Assembly (NCBI RefSeq): GCF_002441855.2
Contig: NZ_CP029487.1
Location: forward strand, 62,001 to 126,000
Length of the DNA stretch: 64,000 bases
Direction: 5' to 3'
Source of the DNA: Eubacterium maltosivorans
GTDB lineage: Bacteria > Bacillota > Clostridia > Eubacteriales > Eubacteriaceae
Part shown: piece by piece, positions 16,901-24,985 of the stretch
Layout: every line of letters starts with the position of its first letter
Numbering within the stretch: the stretch's first letter is position 1
Translations under genes and position numbers: made by a program
The notes under the pieces: model-generated
The model's database searches: none
Seen by the model: only the letters and a program-made list of their open reading frames with translations
Told to the model about the DNA's origin: nothing

Positions 16901-17740
16901 CTAACGTATTTCCCGGCGTCTGTAAACCGCCAGGCCGATAAGGGTGGCGATTACCGCGTAGGCCAGGCCGAGGATAAGGCAGTAGGCCACCGAGGTGGCG
17001 GGGAGGAGGGCGGCGTTTGCGATGCTGTCAATGCTCTCCACCTTAAAGCCGACGGCCATCATATTGCCCATGTTGGCAACGCTGATATCCAGCCCCATGA
17101 TGGCAGTGTAAAAGGGGGTTACCAGAGCGGTGCTGAACAGGGGCATAAAAGCCGGGTTCAGCAGCGTCAGGGCATAGAACAGAAGATAGGGGACAATCAA
17201 AAAGCCCATGTACACAAAGCTGAAGGCTGTGCTGTTGGGGATGATGAAGGCGCAGGCGTTGCAGAGGCACAGCGCGCCGATATACAGGGGAATGGCCGCG
17301 GCGATACGGTTAAAAACCAGGCCGATCAGGTTCATATCCTCAGGAAAACCCAGCAGCAGAAACAGGGTGGCCAAATAAACGAACAGGGTGATCAGAGATA
17401 TGACCGCGGTCACGATGATGGAGACCGCGAGCTTTCCAAAATATACCTGGGTTCGCGTGAAGCCAAAGGACAGCGTGTTTTTAAAGGTTTTGTATTTGTA
17501 CTCCTCAGAAAACACAATATCAATCATAATCAGCACCATGTATACCATGATCAGAAGCATGGGGACAATAACGGAGAGGCTGGTCCGGATAAGCTCCTGA
17601 GAATCTGCGGGGTTACTCCGGAACGCCATAAAAAATACGACGTTGACCAGGGCTGCCAGCAGCGCGAAGATGAGCAGTGTGTTGCGCGTATAAACCCGGT
17701 TAAAGGTCTTGAAGCATTCTGCCTTGATGTAATTAAGCAT
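16901..17740 (-). CDS. ABC-2 type exporter permease, BcrB/lantibiotic-immunity-like
   Basis: The protein is 279 residues from ATG 17740, which has GGAGGT eight bases upstream; a GTG at 17749 is a weaker alternative. It has six hydrophobic segments and begins MLNYIKAECFKTFNRVYTRN, a typical start for the ABC-2 permeases of bacitracin or lantibiotic self-protection systems. The start overlaps the ATPase stop by 8 bases. It probably forms the membrane part of an exporter with the ATPase encoded upstream, under control of the adjoining kinase and regulator. Confidence 0.85.
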   Translation of the reverse strand: MLNYIKAECFKTFNRVYTRNTLLIFALLAALVNVVFFMAFRSNPADSQELIRTSLSVIVPMLLIMVYMVLIMIDIVFSEEYKYKTFKNTLSFGFTRTQVYFGKLAVSIIVTAVISLITLFVYLATLFLLLGFPEDMNLIGLVFNRIAAAIPLYIGALCLCNACAFIIPNSTAFSFVYMGFLIVPYLLFYALTLLNPAFMPLFSTALVTPFYTAIMGLDISVANMGNMMAVGFKVESIDSIANAALLPATSVAYCLILGLAYAVIATLIGLAVYRRREIR

Positions 17741-18656
17741 TTTCCACACCTCCGATGACTGAGATAAAATAGTCCTCGAGGCTAGTGCCTTTGGGGGTCA
17801 GGGAGCAGAGACCAACGCCGTTTTGCGAAAGGGTCTGGGACAGAAGCGGCGCCTGATCCAGAAAGCCGTAAACACGCAGCACGCCGTTGGGGAGCACCTC
17901 ATAGGCTCGGCAGTCCAGGCAGGTTTCCAGAACCATGGCAGCTCTTTCGGTATTGTCGGCGACTACCTCAAGATATTCCTGACACTGGCTTTCCAGCTCA
18001 CTGGCAGTGATCTCGTTGACAAGGCGTCCTTTATGGATAAAGCCGTAGCGGGTGGCCAGGGTAGAAAGCTCAGAGAGAATGTGGCTTGAAATCAGAATGG
18101 TGACCTCCCGCTCCTGGTTAAGCCGGAGCAAAACATTGCGGATTTCCACAATGCCCATGGGGTCCAGCCCATTGGTAGGTTCATCCAGAATCAGAAAGTC
18201 GGGCCGGTGCATGATGGCCAGGGCCAGGCCGAGGCGCTGTTTCATCCCCAGCGAGAATTTTTGGAATTTCTTCTTTCCCGTATCGCTGAGGCCAACCAGC
18301 TCCAGGGCTTCCTCCACGCACTCTTTTCCGGCAATGCCGCGCTGTATCCGGTAGTATTCCAGATTGTCGCGGGCGCTCATAAAGGGATAGAAGCAGGCGT
18401 CCTCAACAATGGCGCCGATGCGGCGGCGCATGGTGTTCAGCCCGCTCGCCGAGGCTTCGCCCCAGAGCTCGATCTCGCCCATGTCCGGTAAAGCCAGCGA
18501 GGTGATCAGACGGATCAGCGTGGTCTTGCCCGCGCCGTTTTTGCCTATGAGGCCATAGATATCCCCCTTTTTCAGAGAGAGAGAAATCCCCTCCACAGCC
18601 GGGACATGATGGTATTTTTTAGTCAGGTTTCGTGTTTTAAGTACGGTTGTTTTCAT
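17733..18656 (-). CDS. ABC exporter ATP-binding protein, BcrA-like
   Basis: Starting at ATG 18656 (307 residues; AAAGGACAGGTG upstream). Walker A is GKNGAGKTT, the Q-loop region AIVEDACFYPFM, the signature FSLGMKQRL, Walker B FLILDEPTNGLDP, and the switch histidine SSHILSEL. A C-terminal extension of about 90 residues after the nucleotide-binding domain is usual for BcrA-type proteins. It partners the permease encoded directly downstream. Peptide-antibiotic export or immunity is the likeliest role; that is inference from family and operon context. Confidence 0.9.
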   Translation of the reverse strand: MKTTVLKTRNLTKKYHHVPAVEGISLSLKKGDIYGLIGKNGAGKTTLIRLITSLALPDMGEIELWGEASASGLNTMRRRIGAIVEDACFYPFMSARDNLEYYRIQRGIAGKECVEEALELVGLSDTGKKKFQKFSLGMKQRLGLALAIMHRPDFLILDEPTNGLDPMGIVEIRNVLLRLNQEREVTILISSHILSELSTLATRYGFIHKGRLVNEITASELESQCQEYLEVVADNTERAAMVLETCLDCRAYEVLPNGVLRVYGFLDQAPLLSQTLSQNGVGLCSLTPKGTSLEDYFISVIGGVENA

Positions 18657-18749
18657 ATGGTTCACCTGTCCTTTCGTTGGCCTTATTATAGCGTGGAAGT
18701 TGTAAGGGAGTATCAAGCAAATCTTAAGAAAGCGTGAAGTTTGGCCGCC

Positions 18750-18955
18750 TTTGGCGTGTCAGAAAATTTTAACACACAGAGACAAAGCCTTAAAAAGAGG
18801 GTTTTTGAGTTGAAAGTTGAAAGTGGATAGTGGAAAGTTCAGGTGCAAATCTGCCGCAGGCAGATTTGATGCGATGCGGCCGGAGGCCGCTTTTTATTCG
18901 CTTTGGCGTCAGCCAAAGGGGTCATGAACCTTTCACCTTCCACTTTCCACTTTAT
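18750..18955. repeat. Intergenic repeat R2 of the GTTGAAA/GTGGAAA family
   Basis: This copy lies between the response-regulator gene and the ATPase gene of the same operon. The left end is GTGTCAGAAAATTTTAAC, then CTTAAAAAGAGGG. The heptad arm is GTTGAAAGTTGAAAGTGGAT. Next come palindromes TCTGCCGCAGGCAGA, GCGGCCGGAGGCCGC and CTTTGGCGTCAGCCAAAG, and the return arm CACTTTCCACTTT. It matches R3 in the same orientation and R5 inverted. It sits inside what should be one transcript. Confidence 0.85.
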
Positions 18956-19648
18956 CTACCCCTCCAGCTTAAACCCGATGCCCCACACGGTTTTGATATA
19001 GCTGGTGTCCGGGTCGATTTTGGCGAGCTTGCTGCGGATATTGCTGATGTGCACATTGACGGTGTTGTCCTCGCCCAGAAATTCGTCCTCCCAGACCTGG
19101 GTAAAGAGATTTTCGCGGGTGAAGACCTTTTTGGGGTGGGACATGAGCAGGTGCAGGATTTTGAATTCCCGGAGGGTCAGGGAAACCGGCTGGTTCTTCA
19201 GGCGCACCTCCATGCTTTCCGCGTCCAGGACGAGATCGCCATTTGTCAGGAGGTCTGGGCTGCGGCCGGCCTCTGAAAAGGCTACGGCGCGCCGGAGCTG
19301 GGCCTCGACACGGGCCAGCACCTCGCCCACGTCAAAGGGCTTGCAGATAAAATCATCTGCGCCCAGCTTTAAGAGGTCGATACGGTCGGCCACGGAGGCT
19401 TTGGCGGAGATGATGATAATGGGAACGGTACTGGATCTGCGGATCTGGGCGACCAGCTCCTCTCCGGTAACGCCGGGGAGCATGAGGTCGAGGAGCACCA
19501 GATCATACTGGTACTGCTCAAGGCACATTTTTCCCTCACTGCCTGAAAAGGCGGGGCGCGCGTGATAGCCGGCTCTGGTCAGCAGCTTTTCCAGCAGGCT
19601 GTTAATGTCCGGGTCGTCTTCTACAATAAGAATATGATAGGGGCTCAT
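18956..19648 (-). CDS. OmpR-family response regulator
   Basis: The 230-residue protein has a receiver domain (acidic pocket EDDPD, phospho-acceptor Asp about 54 in LLDLMLPG, conserved SAK and KPF) and a C-terminal winged helix (LTLREFKILHLL ... VNVHISNIRSKL ... TVWGIGFKL). It is the natural partner of the kinase at 15955 and regulator of the ABC genes between them. Repeat R2 separates it from the ATPase gene by 300 bases, so the ABC genes may have their own promoter. Confidence 0.92.
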   Translation of the reverse strand: MSPYHILIVEDDPDINSLLEKLLTRAGYHARPAFSGSEGKMCLEQYQYDLVLLDLMLPGVTGEELVAQIRRSSTVPIIIISAKASVADRIDLLKLGADDFICKPFDVGEVLARVEAQLRRAVAFSEAGRSPDLLTNGDLVLDAESMEVRLKNQPVSLTLREFKILHLLMSHPKKVFTRENLFTQVWEDEFLGEDNTVNVHISNIRSKLAKIDPDTSYIKTVWGIGFKLEG

Positions 19649-19673
19649 GGGCGGTTCCTTTCTTTGCCGGGGG

Positions 19674-20159
19674 TTATTTTATAATGTCGGCCACACTGCC
19701 GCGCACAAAGGCGACGAGGGTTTCGGGCGTCATCTCGATCTGATAACCGATCTTTCCAGCGGAGACGATGATGTGCTGAATGCTCTGGCAGCTTTCATGA
19801 AAGACGGTTTTGAAGGCCTTTTTCATGCCGATGGGGGAGCATCCGCCGCGCACATACCCAGTGACAGCGTTGATATCCTTGACATGGATCATCTCGACGG
19901 ATTTTTCACCTGCGGCCCGGGCGGCTTTTTTTAAATCCAGCTCCTCGGCCACCGGAATCACAAAGACGCAGTAATCGCCGGAGTGGCCGTGGCACACCAG
20001 GGTCTTAAAGACCTCCTCCACGTTTTGCCCCAGACGGGCCGCGACGGTAACGCCGTCCACAGCGCCGTCCCCGTGCTCGTATTCGTGCGGGGTGTAGGGG
20101 AGCTTCGCCTTATCTAAAATGCGCATCACATTGGTTTTGTTTTTATCTTTTTTTGCCAA
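19674..20159 (-). CDS. ybaK: Cys-tRNA(Pro)/Cys-tRNA(Cys) deacylase, YbaK/EbsC family
   Basis: The 161-residue protein has the YbaK pattern: NVMRILDKAKLPYTPHEY, VFKTLVCHG with the catalytic-type lysine, YVRGGCSPIGMKK, and HIIVSAGKIGYQIEM. YbaK hydrolyses Cys-tRNA(Pro) formed by mistaken charging by prolyl-tRNA synthetase (established). Length is typical. A TATAAT -10 on the minus strand at 20202-20207 lies about 45 bases upstream, and a terminator-like hairpin upstream of that isolates it from gpsA. Confidence 0.93.
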   Translation of the reverse strand: MAKKDKNKTNVMRILDKAKLPYTPHEYEHGDGAVDGVTVAARLGQNVEEVFKTLVCHGHSGDYCVFVIPVAEELDLKKAARAAGEKSVEMIHVKDINAVTGYVRGGCSPIGMKKAFKTVFHESCQSIQHIIVSAGKIGYQIEMTPETLVAFVRGSVADIIK

Positions 20160-20211
20160 TTCAAGTCACTTCCTTTTTGTCTGTGGATTGATTACGGGGA
20201 TATTATAGCAC

Positions 20212-20243
20212 AAAAAAAGATCGGCGCAAAACTGTGCCGATCT
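20212..20243 (-). terminator. GATCGGCGCA-type terminator hairpin, minus orientation, left edge of R3
   Basis: AGATCGGCGCA and TGTGCCGATCT pair around AAAC, with the T-run on the minus strand. It should stop read-through from gpsA before ybaK. Confidence 0.8.
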
Positions 20244-20244
20244 C

Positions 20245-20498
20245 AGGCTGTCAAAAAACGTAACGGCAGAAGTTAAAGTCTTAAAAAGAGGTTTTTTAAG
20301 TTGAAAGTTGAAAGTGGATAGTGGAAAGTTCAGGTGCAAATCTGCCGCTGGCAGATTTGATGCGATGCGGCCGGAGGCCGCAATTTTAATCGCTTGAGCC
20401 AGCGCGAGAGCGTACTGTAACGATCCACTATCCATTATCAACTCGAGCTGCTTCAAGCTTTCTCTTTGCAGCTTATGAGCAACTTTGTTCAGCCCAAA
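20245..20498. repeat. Intergenic repeat R3, the most complete copy
   Basis: The 381-base gap holds one repeat bracketed by two terminator hairpins. From left: GCTGTCAAAAAACG, CTTAAAAAGAGG, GTTGAAAGTTGAAAGTGGAT then AGTGGAAAGTTCAGG, palindromes TCTGCCGCTGGCAGA and GCGGCCGGAGGCCGC, a segment CGCTTGAGCCAGCGCGAGAG, return arm GATCCACTATCC and TATCAACTC, then AAGCTTTCTCTTTGCAGCTT and CAACTTTGTTC. The two arms can pair into a long imperfect stem. No reading frame in it looks coding. Confidence 0.88.
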
Positions 20499-20500
20499 AA

Positions 20501-20532
20501 AAGATCGGCACAATTTTGCGCCGATCTTTTTG
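20501..20532. terminator. GATCGGCGCAA-type terminator of the gpsA-like gene
   Basis: AAGATCGGCACAA and TTGCGCCGATCTT pair with A and T runs on either side, so it can act in both directions. It lies 9 bases after the gpsA-like stop. Confidence 0.88.
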
Positions 20533-20540
20533 GGGGTTAT

Positions 20541-21581
20541 TTAGAATTTTTCGGTTTCAAAGGCCTTCCAGGGGATATCTACCTGAGCGCCATTGTTAAT
20601 GATGTCATCCACATGCATGAGCAGCGGGAAGTCTGCCAGATCGACCTTGCCGTTTTCGGCCAGTCTGCGGACAGCCTTGGCGGTGCGGGTAGCGATGACA
20701 ATGGATTCCAGTGTGACGCCTGCCAGCTCCTGCATGGCGTCGTCGAAGGACATGCCGCGGCCAAGAAGGGTGCCGATTTTGCGGGTTCTGCCGCCAAAGA
20801 TGGTGACATAGAGGTCGCCCGCGCCGTAGATAATATTTTCTTCACCGCCGCCGACTAACTGGAGAAGCTGTTTCATCTCTTTCACGCTCTGGCCAAACAG
20901 AGCCGCCTGGGAGTTGTAATGCTGGACGCCGATGCCTTCATTTTTTTCTGCGATGCCGACAGCCAGGGACACGCCCAGAGCATAAGCGTTTTTGAGGGCG
21001 ACGGCGCATTCGACGCCGATCACATCGGTTGAGAGGCTTACATGGTAGTAGGGCGCTGTGAACATGGCCTTGATTTTGCGCAGGATTTCGATGTCGCGGC
21101 CGCAGAAGGCCACCGCGGAGTTGTCCTTATCGGCCAGCTCGTAGCTGGTGCAGGGGCCGCCGATGCCGTTGATGGAAAGCTTTTTGCCCTCGGGAAGCCG
21201 GGATTCCCAGTAGTGGGGATAGGTGATCATGGAGCCGTCCTCCTGGTCGATCATCCCCTTTGTCACCGCGATCATGGGGACATCGTCCGGGATGATGGGG
21301 AGGATATTTTCCGCGAACCAGTCTACGCCGAAGCTGCTGACGCCGCATAATACGACATCCGCGCCTTTAAGGGCTTCTTCCACTTCCTCTGCCTGATAAT
21401 ATTTAACGGTGTCCGGCAGGGTTCTCTTTAAATTAATATGGAAGTTTGATTTGCGAAGCTCGTCGATGACTTCTCGGTCAAGGGGGGTGCCCACCAACCG
21501 TACTTCATGTCCGTTTTCGATCACAGGGTAGGTTAATGCAGACGCCATCTGGCCTGCTCCGACATAGGTAAGAATGCTCAT
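20541..21581 (-). CDS. GpsA-like NAD(P)-dependent glycerol-3-phosphate (or polyol-phosphate) dehydrogenase
   Basis: The 346-residue protein starts ILTYVGAGQMASALTYPV, a GXGXXAXA nucleotide-binding motif. It carries KGMI, NGIGGPCTSYELA, the catalytic-lysine region CAVALKNAYALGVSLAVG, and GAGDLYVTIFGGRTRKIG near the C-terminus, as in GpsA. It is divergent from, and shares a 250-base control region with, a SorC regulator and FGGY kinase. That context suggests a carbohydrate or polyol catabolic role rather than (or besides) phospholipid synthesis. Several substrate-region residues differ from housekeeping GpsA as I remember it (for example CTSYELA where GPSFA-like text is usual), so the phosphorylated polyol may not be glycerol phosphate. 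Confidence 0.82.
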   Translation of the reverse strand: MSILTYVGAGQMASALTYPVIENGHEVRLVGTPLDREVIDELRKSNFHINLKRTLPDTVKYYQAEEVEEALKGADVVLCGVSSFGVDWFAENILPIIPDDVPMIAVTKGMIDQEDGSMITYPHYWESRLPEGKKLSINGIGGPCTSYELADKDNSAVAFCGRDIEILRKIKAMFTAPYYHVSLSTDVIGVECAVALKNAYALGVSLAVGIAEKNEGIGVQHYNSQAALFGQSVKEMKQLLQLVGGGEENIIYGAGDLYVTIFGGRTRKIGTLLGRGMSFDDAMQELAGVTLESIVIATRTAKAVRRLAENGKVDLADFPLLMHVDDIINNGAQVDIPWKAFETEKF

Positions 21582-21670
21582 AGTTTAAATCTCCTTTGGT
21601 TCTTTTGTTTCTCGTGATATTTGATTGCTGACTATAGAATACGCCTGTTTTTTTGAATTGTCAAGCAAAA

Positions 21671-21803
21671 TTTGAGAAATATTTCAAATAATGAAAATAA
21701 TCTCATTCATGTAATTTGTATCGTGTTTTTCAGGAAAATAAGCTTGACAAAGTATTGAAGAACCATTACAATGAAAATAATCTCAGATATTGAAAAATTT
21801 CTC
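21671..21803 (+). promoter_or_regulatory. Promoter and repeated operator of the SorC regulator locus
   Basis: TTGACA at 21744-21749 and TACAAT at 21767-21772 are spaced 17 bases apart. The 16-base sequence AATGAAAATAATCTCA occurs twice exactly, at 21690-21705 and 21770-21785, the second over the -10/start region. Related inverted copies (TGAGAAATATTTCAAA at about 21673, and its reverse-complement-like form at about 21787-21803) flank them. The array lies between the divergent gpsA-like and sorC-like genes and is the likely SorC operator. Confidence 0.75.
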
Positions 21804-21829
21804 TACCACCAAGAAGGGAAGACTGCATT

Positions 21830-22798
21830 ATGGAACAGAGCAAAGTTAATCAGATTCTTCGCGTCGCTAAAATGTACTATGAGCTCAAGATGAGCCAGCA
21901 GGATATCGGCGCCAAGGAAAACATTTCAAAATCCACGGTCAGCCGTCTGTTAAAGAACGCCATGGACGAAGGGTTTGTGGAGGTGCGGATCCGCCAGCCC
22001 CATTACGCGCTGGCCGATCTGGAGGCTGAATTTACAAACCGCTTCGGAATCCGCAAGGTAGTGATCGCGGCGGATGTTGTGGAAAACCGGGAGGTGCTGG
22101 TACAGGATGTCTGCAGCGCCATGGCGGCAGACCTGCCCAAGTACATCGAGGACGACAGCGTGGTGGGCGTGGCCTGGGGACGCACCTTAAATGTCCTGAT
22201 CAGGCATCTGCCCAAAATGAGCAGAAGCAATACCCTGACCATCCAGCTCAACGGCGGCGCCTCAAGAGCTCTGTATGAGTCGGGCGCAACGGATATTGTC
22301 AAGGCCTTTAAGAACGCCATCGGCGGCGACGGCTATCTGCTGCCCGCGCCGGCCATTGTGGACACCCCGCGCATCGCGGAGGTGATCATGGGGGATTCCC
22401 AGATCAGCTCGGTGCTCCAGCTGGCAGAGCGCTGCCGGACCGCGGTCTTTTCAGTGGGCAACATTACCGAGCACTCGGTGCTCTATGAGCTGGGCTGTTT
22501 CAGCCCGCGGGAGTACATGGGCTTTAAGGCTAAGGGCGCGGTGGGCGATGTGTGCTCACATTATATTGACATTGATGGCAACGTGGCGGATGAAAACCTG
22601 GACGGCCGGGTGGTGGGAACCTCCCTTGAGAATATCAGGCGGATTCCCAATAAGCTGATGGTGGCCGTGGGGCTTGAAAAGGCCGAGGCGGTTCTGGGCG
22701 CGCTGCGGGGTGGTTATGCCGACGTGCTCTATCTTGACGAGCCGCTGGCGAGAAAGGTTCTTGAGATTGACGAAAATTCAGAGGACTTGAAAAAATAA
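21830..22798 (+). CDS. SorC/DeoR-type sugar-binding transcriptional regulator
   Basis: The 322-residue protein has an N-terminal HTH (KMYYELKMSQQDIGAKENISKST region, about residues 14-45) and a C-terminal SorC sugar-phosphate-binding domain: VVGVAWGRTLN, LNGGASRALY, CRTAVFSVGNI, and KLMVAVGLEKAEAVLGALRGG. SorC proteins bind a sugar phosphate made by the pathway they control and are usually tetrameric. Neighbours are a GpsA-like dehydrogenase (divergent) and an FGGY kinase (270 bases downstream, same strand), which probably form its regulon. Confidence 0.92.
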   Translation: MEQSKVNQILRVAKMYYELKMSQQDIGAKENISKSTVSRLLKNAMDEGFVEVRIRQPHYALADLEAEFTNRFGIRKVVIAADVVENREVLVQDVCSAMAADLPKYIEDDSVVGVAWGRTLNVLIRHLPKMSRSNTLTIQLNGGASRALYESGATDIVKAFKNAIGGDGYLLPAPAIVDTPRIAEVIMGDSQISSVLQLAERCRTAVFSVGNITEHSVLYELGCFSPREYMGFKAKGAVGDVCSHYIDIDGNVADENLDGRVVGTSLENIRRIPNKLMVAVGLEKAEAVLGALRGGYADVLYLDEPLARKVLEIDENSEDLKK

Positions 22799-23071
22799 AT
22801 CAGCGTGTCAAAAAAGTGGCATAGACCGAGACTGCGCCTTTTATCCAGATAAGAAAAAAGGTCCAGGCGCTGAGGTAAACGGCCAGGAATCGTGCCAAAT
22901 AATTGGAAGAGCCGGACACTGGTGAGATCAGGCATCCACTTTAGTGAAGAAAATATTCGTGTGAGGGCAGTGCCCGCAGGACGCTTTTTTCTTCCTTAGG
23001 TAAAAAGCTTCGTCTCTCAGGTTTTTCGACAATCCGAAAATAAATTTCAAATTTCTAAGGGGGAAATTAAC
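22799..23071 (+). other. Long intergenic leader before the FGGY kinase, possibly structured
   Basis: No coding frame is evident in these 273 bases. GCGCCT and AGGCGC can pair across about 35 bases near 22833-22874. GGC/GCC pairings follow around 22888-22916, then a small CACTTTAGTG hairpin. A GC-rich GGGCAGTGCCC hairpin and GGACGCTTTTTTC at about 22963-22991 could be a terminator. This could be a regulated leader, but I cannot match it to a known riboswitch class. Confidence 0.4.
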
Positions 23072-24580
23072 ATGAAGCAAGCAAACTATTTTATGGGTAT
23101 TGATTTGGGTACGCAGAGTGTGCGTGTGGTGGTGGCCGATATGAGCGGCAACGTGGTGGTATCGGACGAGCAGGCCTATGAGACACTGTATCCTCAGGCG
23201 GGCTGGGCGGAGCAGCGGCCTGCGGACTGGTGGCGCTGTCTGAACACCGCGGTGGCGAACGTGACCGACAAGCTGTCCATCGGCCTGCGCTACAGCATAT
23301 CTGCCATCAGCGTGTGTGCCACCTCACCCACCATTATCCCGGTGGATGAAAACTGCGAGGCCCTGACTAATGCCATCATGTGGATGGACAACCGGGCGGT
23401 TAAGGAGACTGAGCTTGTCAACGCCACCCATCATCCCATCCTTGACTACTGCGGCGGCGAAGACTCTGTGGAGTGGACGGTTCCCAAAATGCTCTGGATC
23501 AAAAACAATCAGCCGGAGGTTTATAAGAAGTGCTATAAAATCATCGAGCAGCTGGATTATATCAACCATAAGCTCTGCGGCAAATTTACCAACTCGGTCT
23601 GCCAGGCAGCCTGTAAGGCTCATTATGTGGCCTGCGAGGGCGGCTGGTCCGACGACTTTTTCTGCCAGGTGGGCCTTGAGGATTATAAGGATAAGATGAT
23701 TCTTGACGTGACCCGTGTGGGCGATGTGCTGGGAACCATCAATAAGGATTTTGCGGAAAAATACGATTTGAACCCGGAAATGCTGGTGGTGCAGGGGGGC
23801 ATCGACGCCCACATCGGCATGCTGGGCCTGGGGGTAGACCGGGCCGGTAAAATGGCCATGATCATGGGCACCAGTTTTGTGCAGCTCTGCTTCTCAGAGC
23901 AGAAGCTCCAGCTGGACGGCCTCTGGGGGCCTTACGACGCGCCCATTATCCCGGACGCGTGGCTTTTGGAGGGGGGACAGACCTCGGCCGGCTCCATTGT
24001 AAAATGGTATATGCGTGAGTTTGGCGTGGACAAGCTGGACAACCCCTATGCCTATATGAATGAGCAGATCGAGGGCATCGCCCCCGGAGCCGACGGGCTG
24101 GTGGCTCTGGACTTTTTCCAGGGAAACCGCACCCCCTACAAGGACGCCAACGCCAAGGGGGTGATCTACGGACTGACCCTCAGCCATACCAAAGCACATA
24201 TTTACAGAGCTTTGCTGGAATCCGTAGCCTTTGGCACCAAGAACATCATCGACAGCTTTGAGAAAAACGGCAGCCCAGTCAATACCATTGTGGGCTGCGG
24301 CGGCGTGACCAAGGATAAGGTGTGGATGCAGATCATCTCGGATGTGACCGGAAAGCCCATCGTGGTGACTGAGGACGCGGGGGCCAGCGCCCTGGGCTGC
24401 GCCATTGTGGCCTCTGTAGGCTCTAAGGCCTACACGAATTTCGAGGAAGCCACCCGCGGCATGGTCAAGGAAGCCTACGTCGTGGAGCCAAACCCCCAAA
24501 CCCACGCCGTGTATGAAGGCATCTTTGAAAAATATGTGGAAATCTACCGTCAGTTAAAGGGAACCATGGCGGGGGCGTAA
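23072..24580 (+). CDS. FGGY-family carbohydrate kinase
   Basis: The 502-residue protein begins MGIDLGTQSVRVVVADMSG, the phosphate-1 motif of the FGGY/xylulokinase-glycerol kinase family. It contains the PQAGWAEQRPADWW signature, MWMDNRA, GGIDAHIGMLGLG, the phosphate-2-like IMGTSFVQL, a FQGNRTPYKD segment, and GCGGVTKDKVWMQIISDVTG near the adenosine site. Substrate class within FGGY (xylulose, ribulose, erythritol, glycerol) cannot be fixed by eye. An AAGGGGGAAA site precedes the ATG. Likely phosphorylates the polyol or ketose whose phosphate is handled by the GpsA-like dehydrogenase and sensed by the SorC regulator; that pathway link is inference. Confidence 0.9.
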   Translation: MKQANYFMGIDLGTQSVRVVVADMSGNVVVSDEQAYETLYPQAGWAEQRPADWWRCLNTAVANVTDKLSIGLRYSISAISVCATSPTIIPVDENCEALTNAIMWMDNRAVKETELVNATHHPILDYCGGEDSVEWTVPKMLWIKNNQPEVYKKCYKIIEQLDYINHKLCGKFTNSVCQAACKAHYVACEGGWSDDFFCQVGLEDYKDKMILDVTRVGDVLGTINKDFAEKYDLNPEMLVVQGGIDAHIGMLGLGVDRAGKMAMIMGTSFVQLCFSEQKLQLDGLWGPYDAPIIPDAWLLEGGQTSAGSIVKWYMREFGVDKLDNPYAYMNEQIEGIAPGADGLVALDFFQGNRTPYKDANAKGVIYGLTLSHTKAHIYRALLESVAFGTKNIIDSFEKNGSPVNTIVGCGGVTKDKVWMQIISDVTGKPIVVTEDAGASALGCAIVASVGSKAYTNFEEATRGMVKEAYVVEPNPQTHAVYEGIFEKYVEIYRQLKGTMAGA

Positions 24581-24611
24581 ACAAAGATTTATTATGAAAC
24601 GGCAGTGGGGT

Positions 24612-24856
24612 AAGAGGAGGATGGTTTAGTGGAAGGTTGAAGGTTGAAGGTGGAAGGTGGAAAAGTTGAAAGTTGAAAGTTCAGGAGCAAATCTGCCGTC
24701 GGCAGATTTGATCAGACGCGGTCTGCGACCGCAATCTTGGTCGCTTGAGCCACGGGCGAAAGCGTACTGCAACTATCCACTATCAACCATCCACTATCAA
24801 CTCAAATGGCTTTAAACTTTAGCTTTGCATCTCATGAACAGCTTTGTCGACACGCC
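24612..24856. repeat. Intergenic repeat R4 of the GTTGAAA/GTGGAAA family
   Basis: This 405-base gap holds one repeat and a terminator. The left arm is extended (GGAAGGTTGAAGGTTGAAGG then GTTGAAAGTTGAAAGTTCAG). The core has TCTGCCGTCGGCAGA, GCGGTCTGCGACCGC, CGCTTGAGCC and AAAGCGTACTGCAACTATCC. The right arm is CTATCAACCATCCACTATCA, then GCTTTGCATCTCATGAACAG and TTTGTCGACAC. Same orientation as R3. Confidence 0.85.
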
Positions 24857-24887
24857 AAGATCGGCGCAATTTTGCGCCGATCTTTTT
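24857..24887 (+). terminator. GATCGGCGCAA-type terminator hairpin at right edge of R4
   Basis: AAGATCGGCGCAA and TTGCGCCGATCTT pair, with TTTT after. It could end the FGGY kinase transcript about 300 bases past the stop. Confidence 0.88.
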
Positions 24888-24985
24888 GTGTCGTGTGGAA
24901 TTTAATATACATTCACCCCCCTCTGTGATATGATTAATAAAGAGAAAAATACGTATCAATAACAACAGAGAAAAGGAGGGTATAT

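Noticed and set aside
15672..24856. Heptad repeats as a CRISPR array
   Set aside because: Units are 7 bases, imperfect and without unique spacers; the blocks are palindromic arms of a longer repeat, and no cas gene is present.
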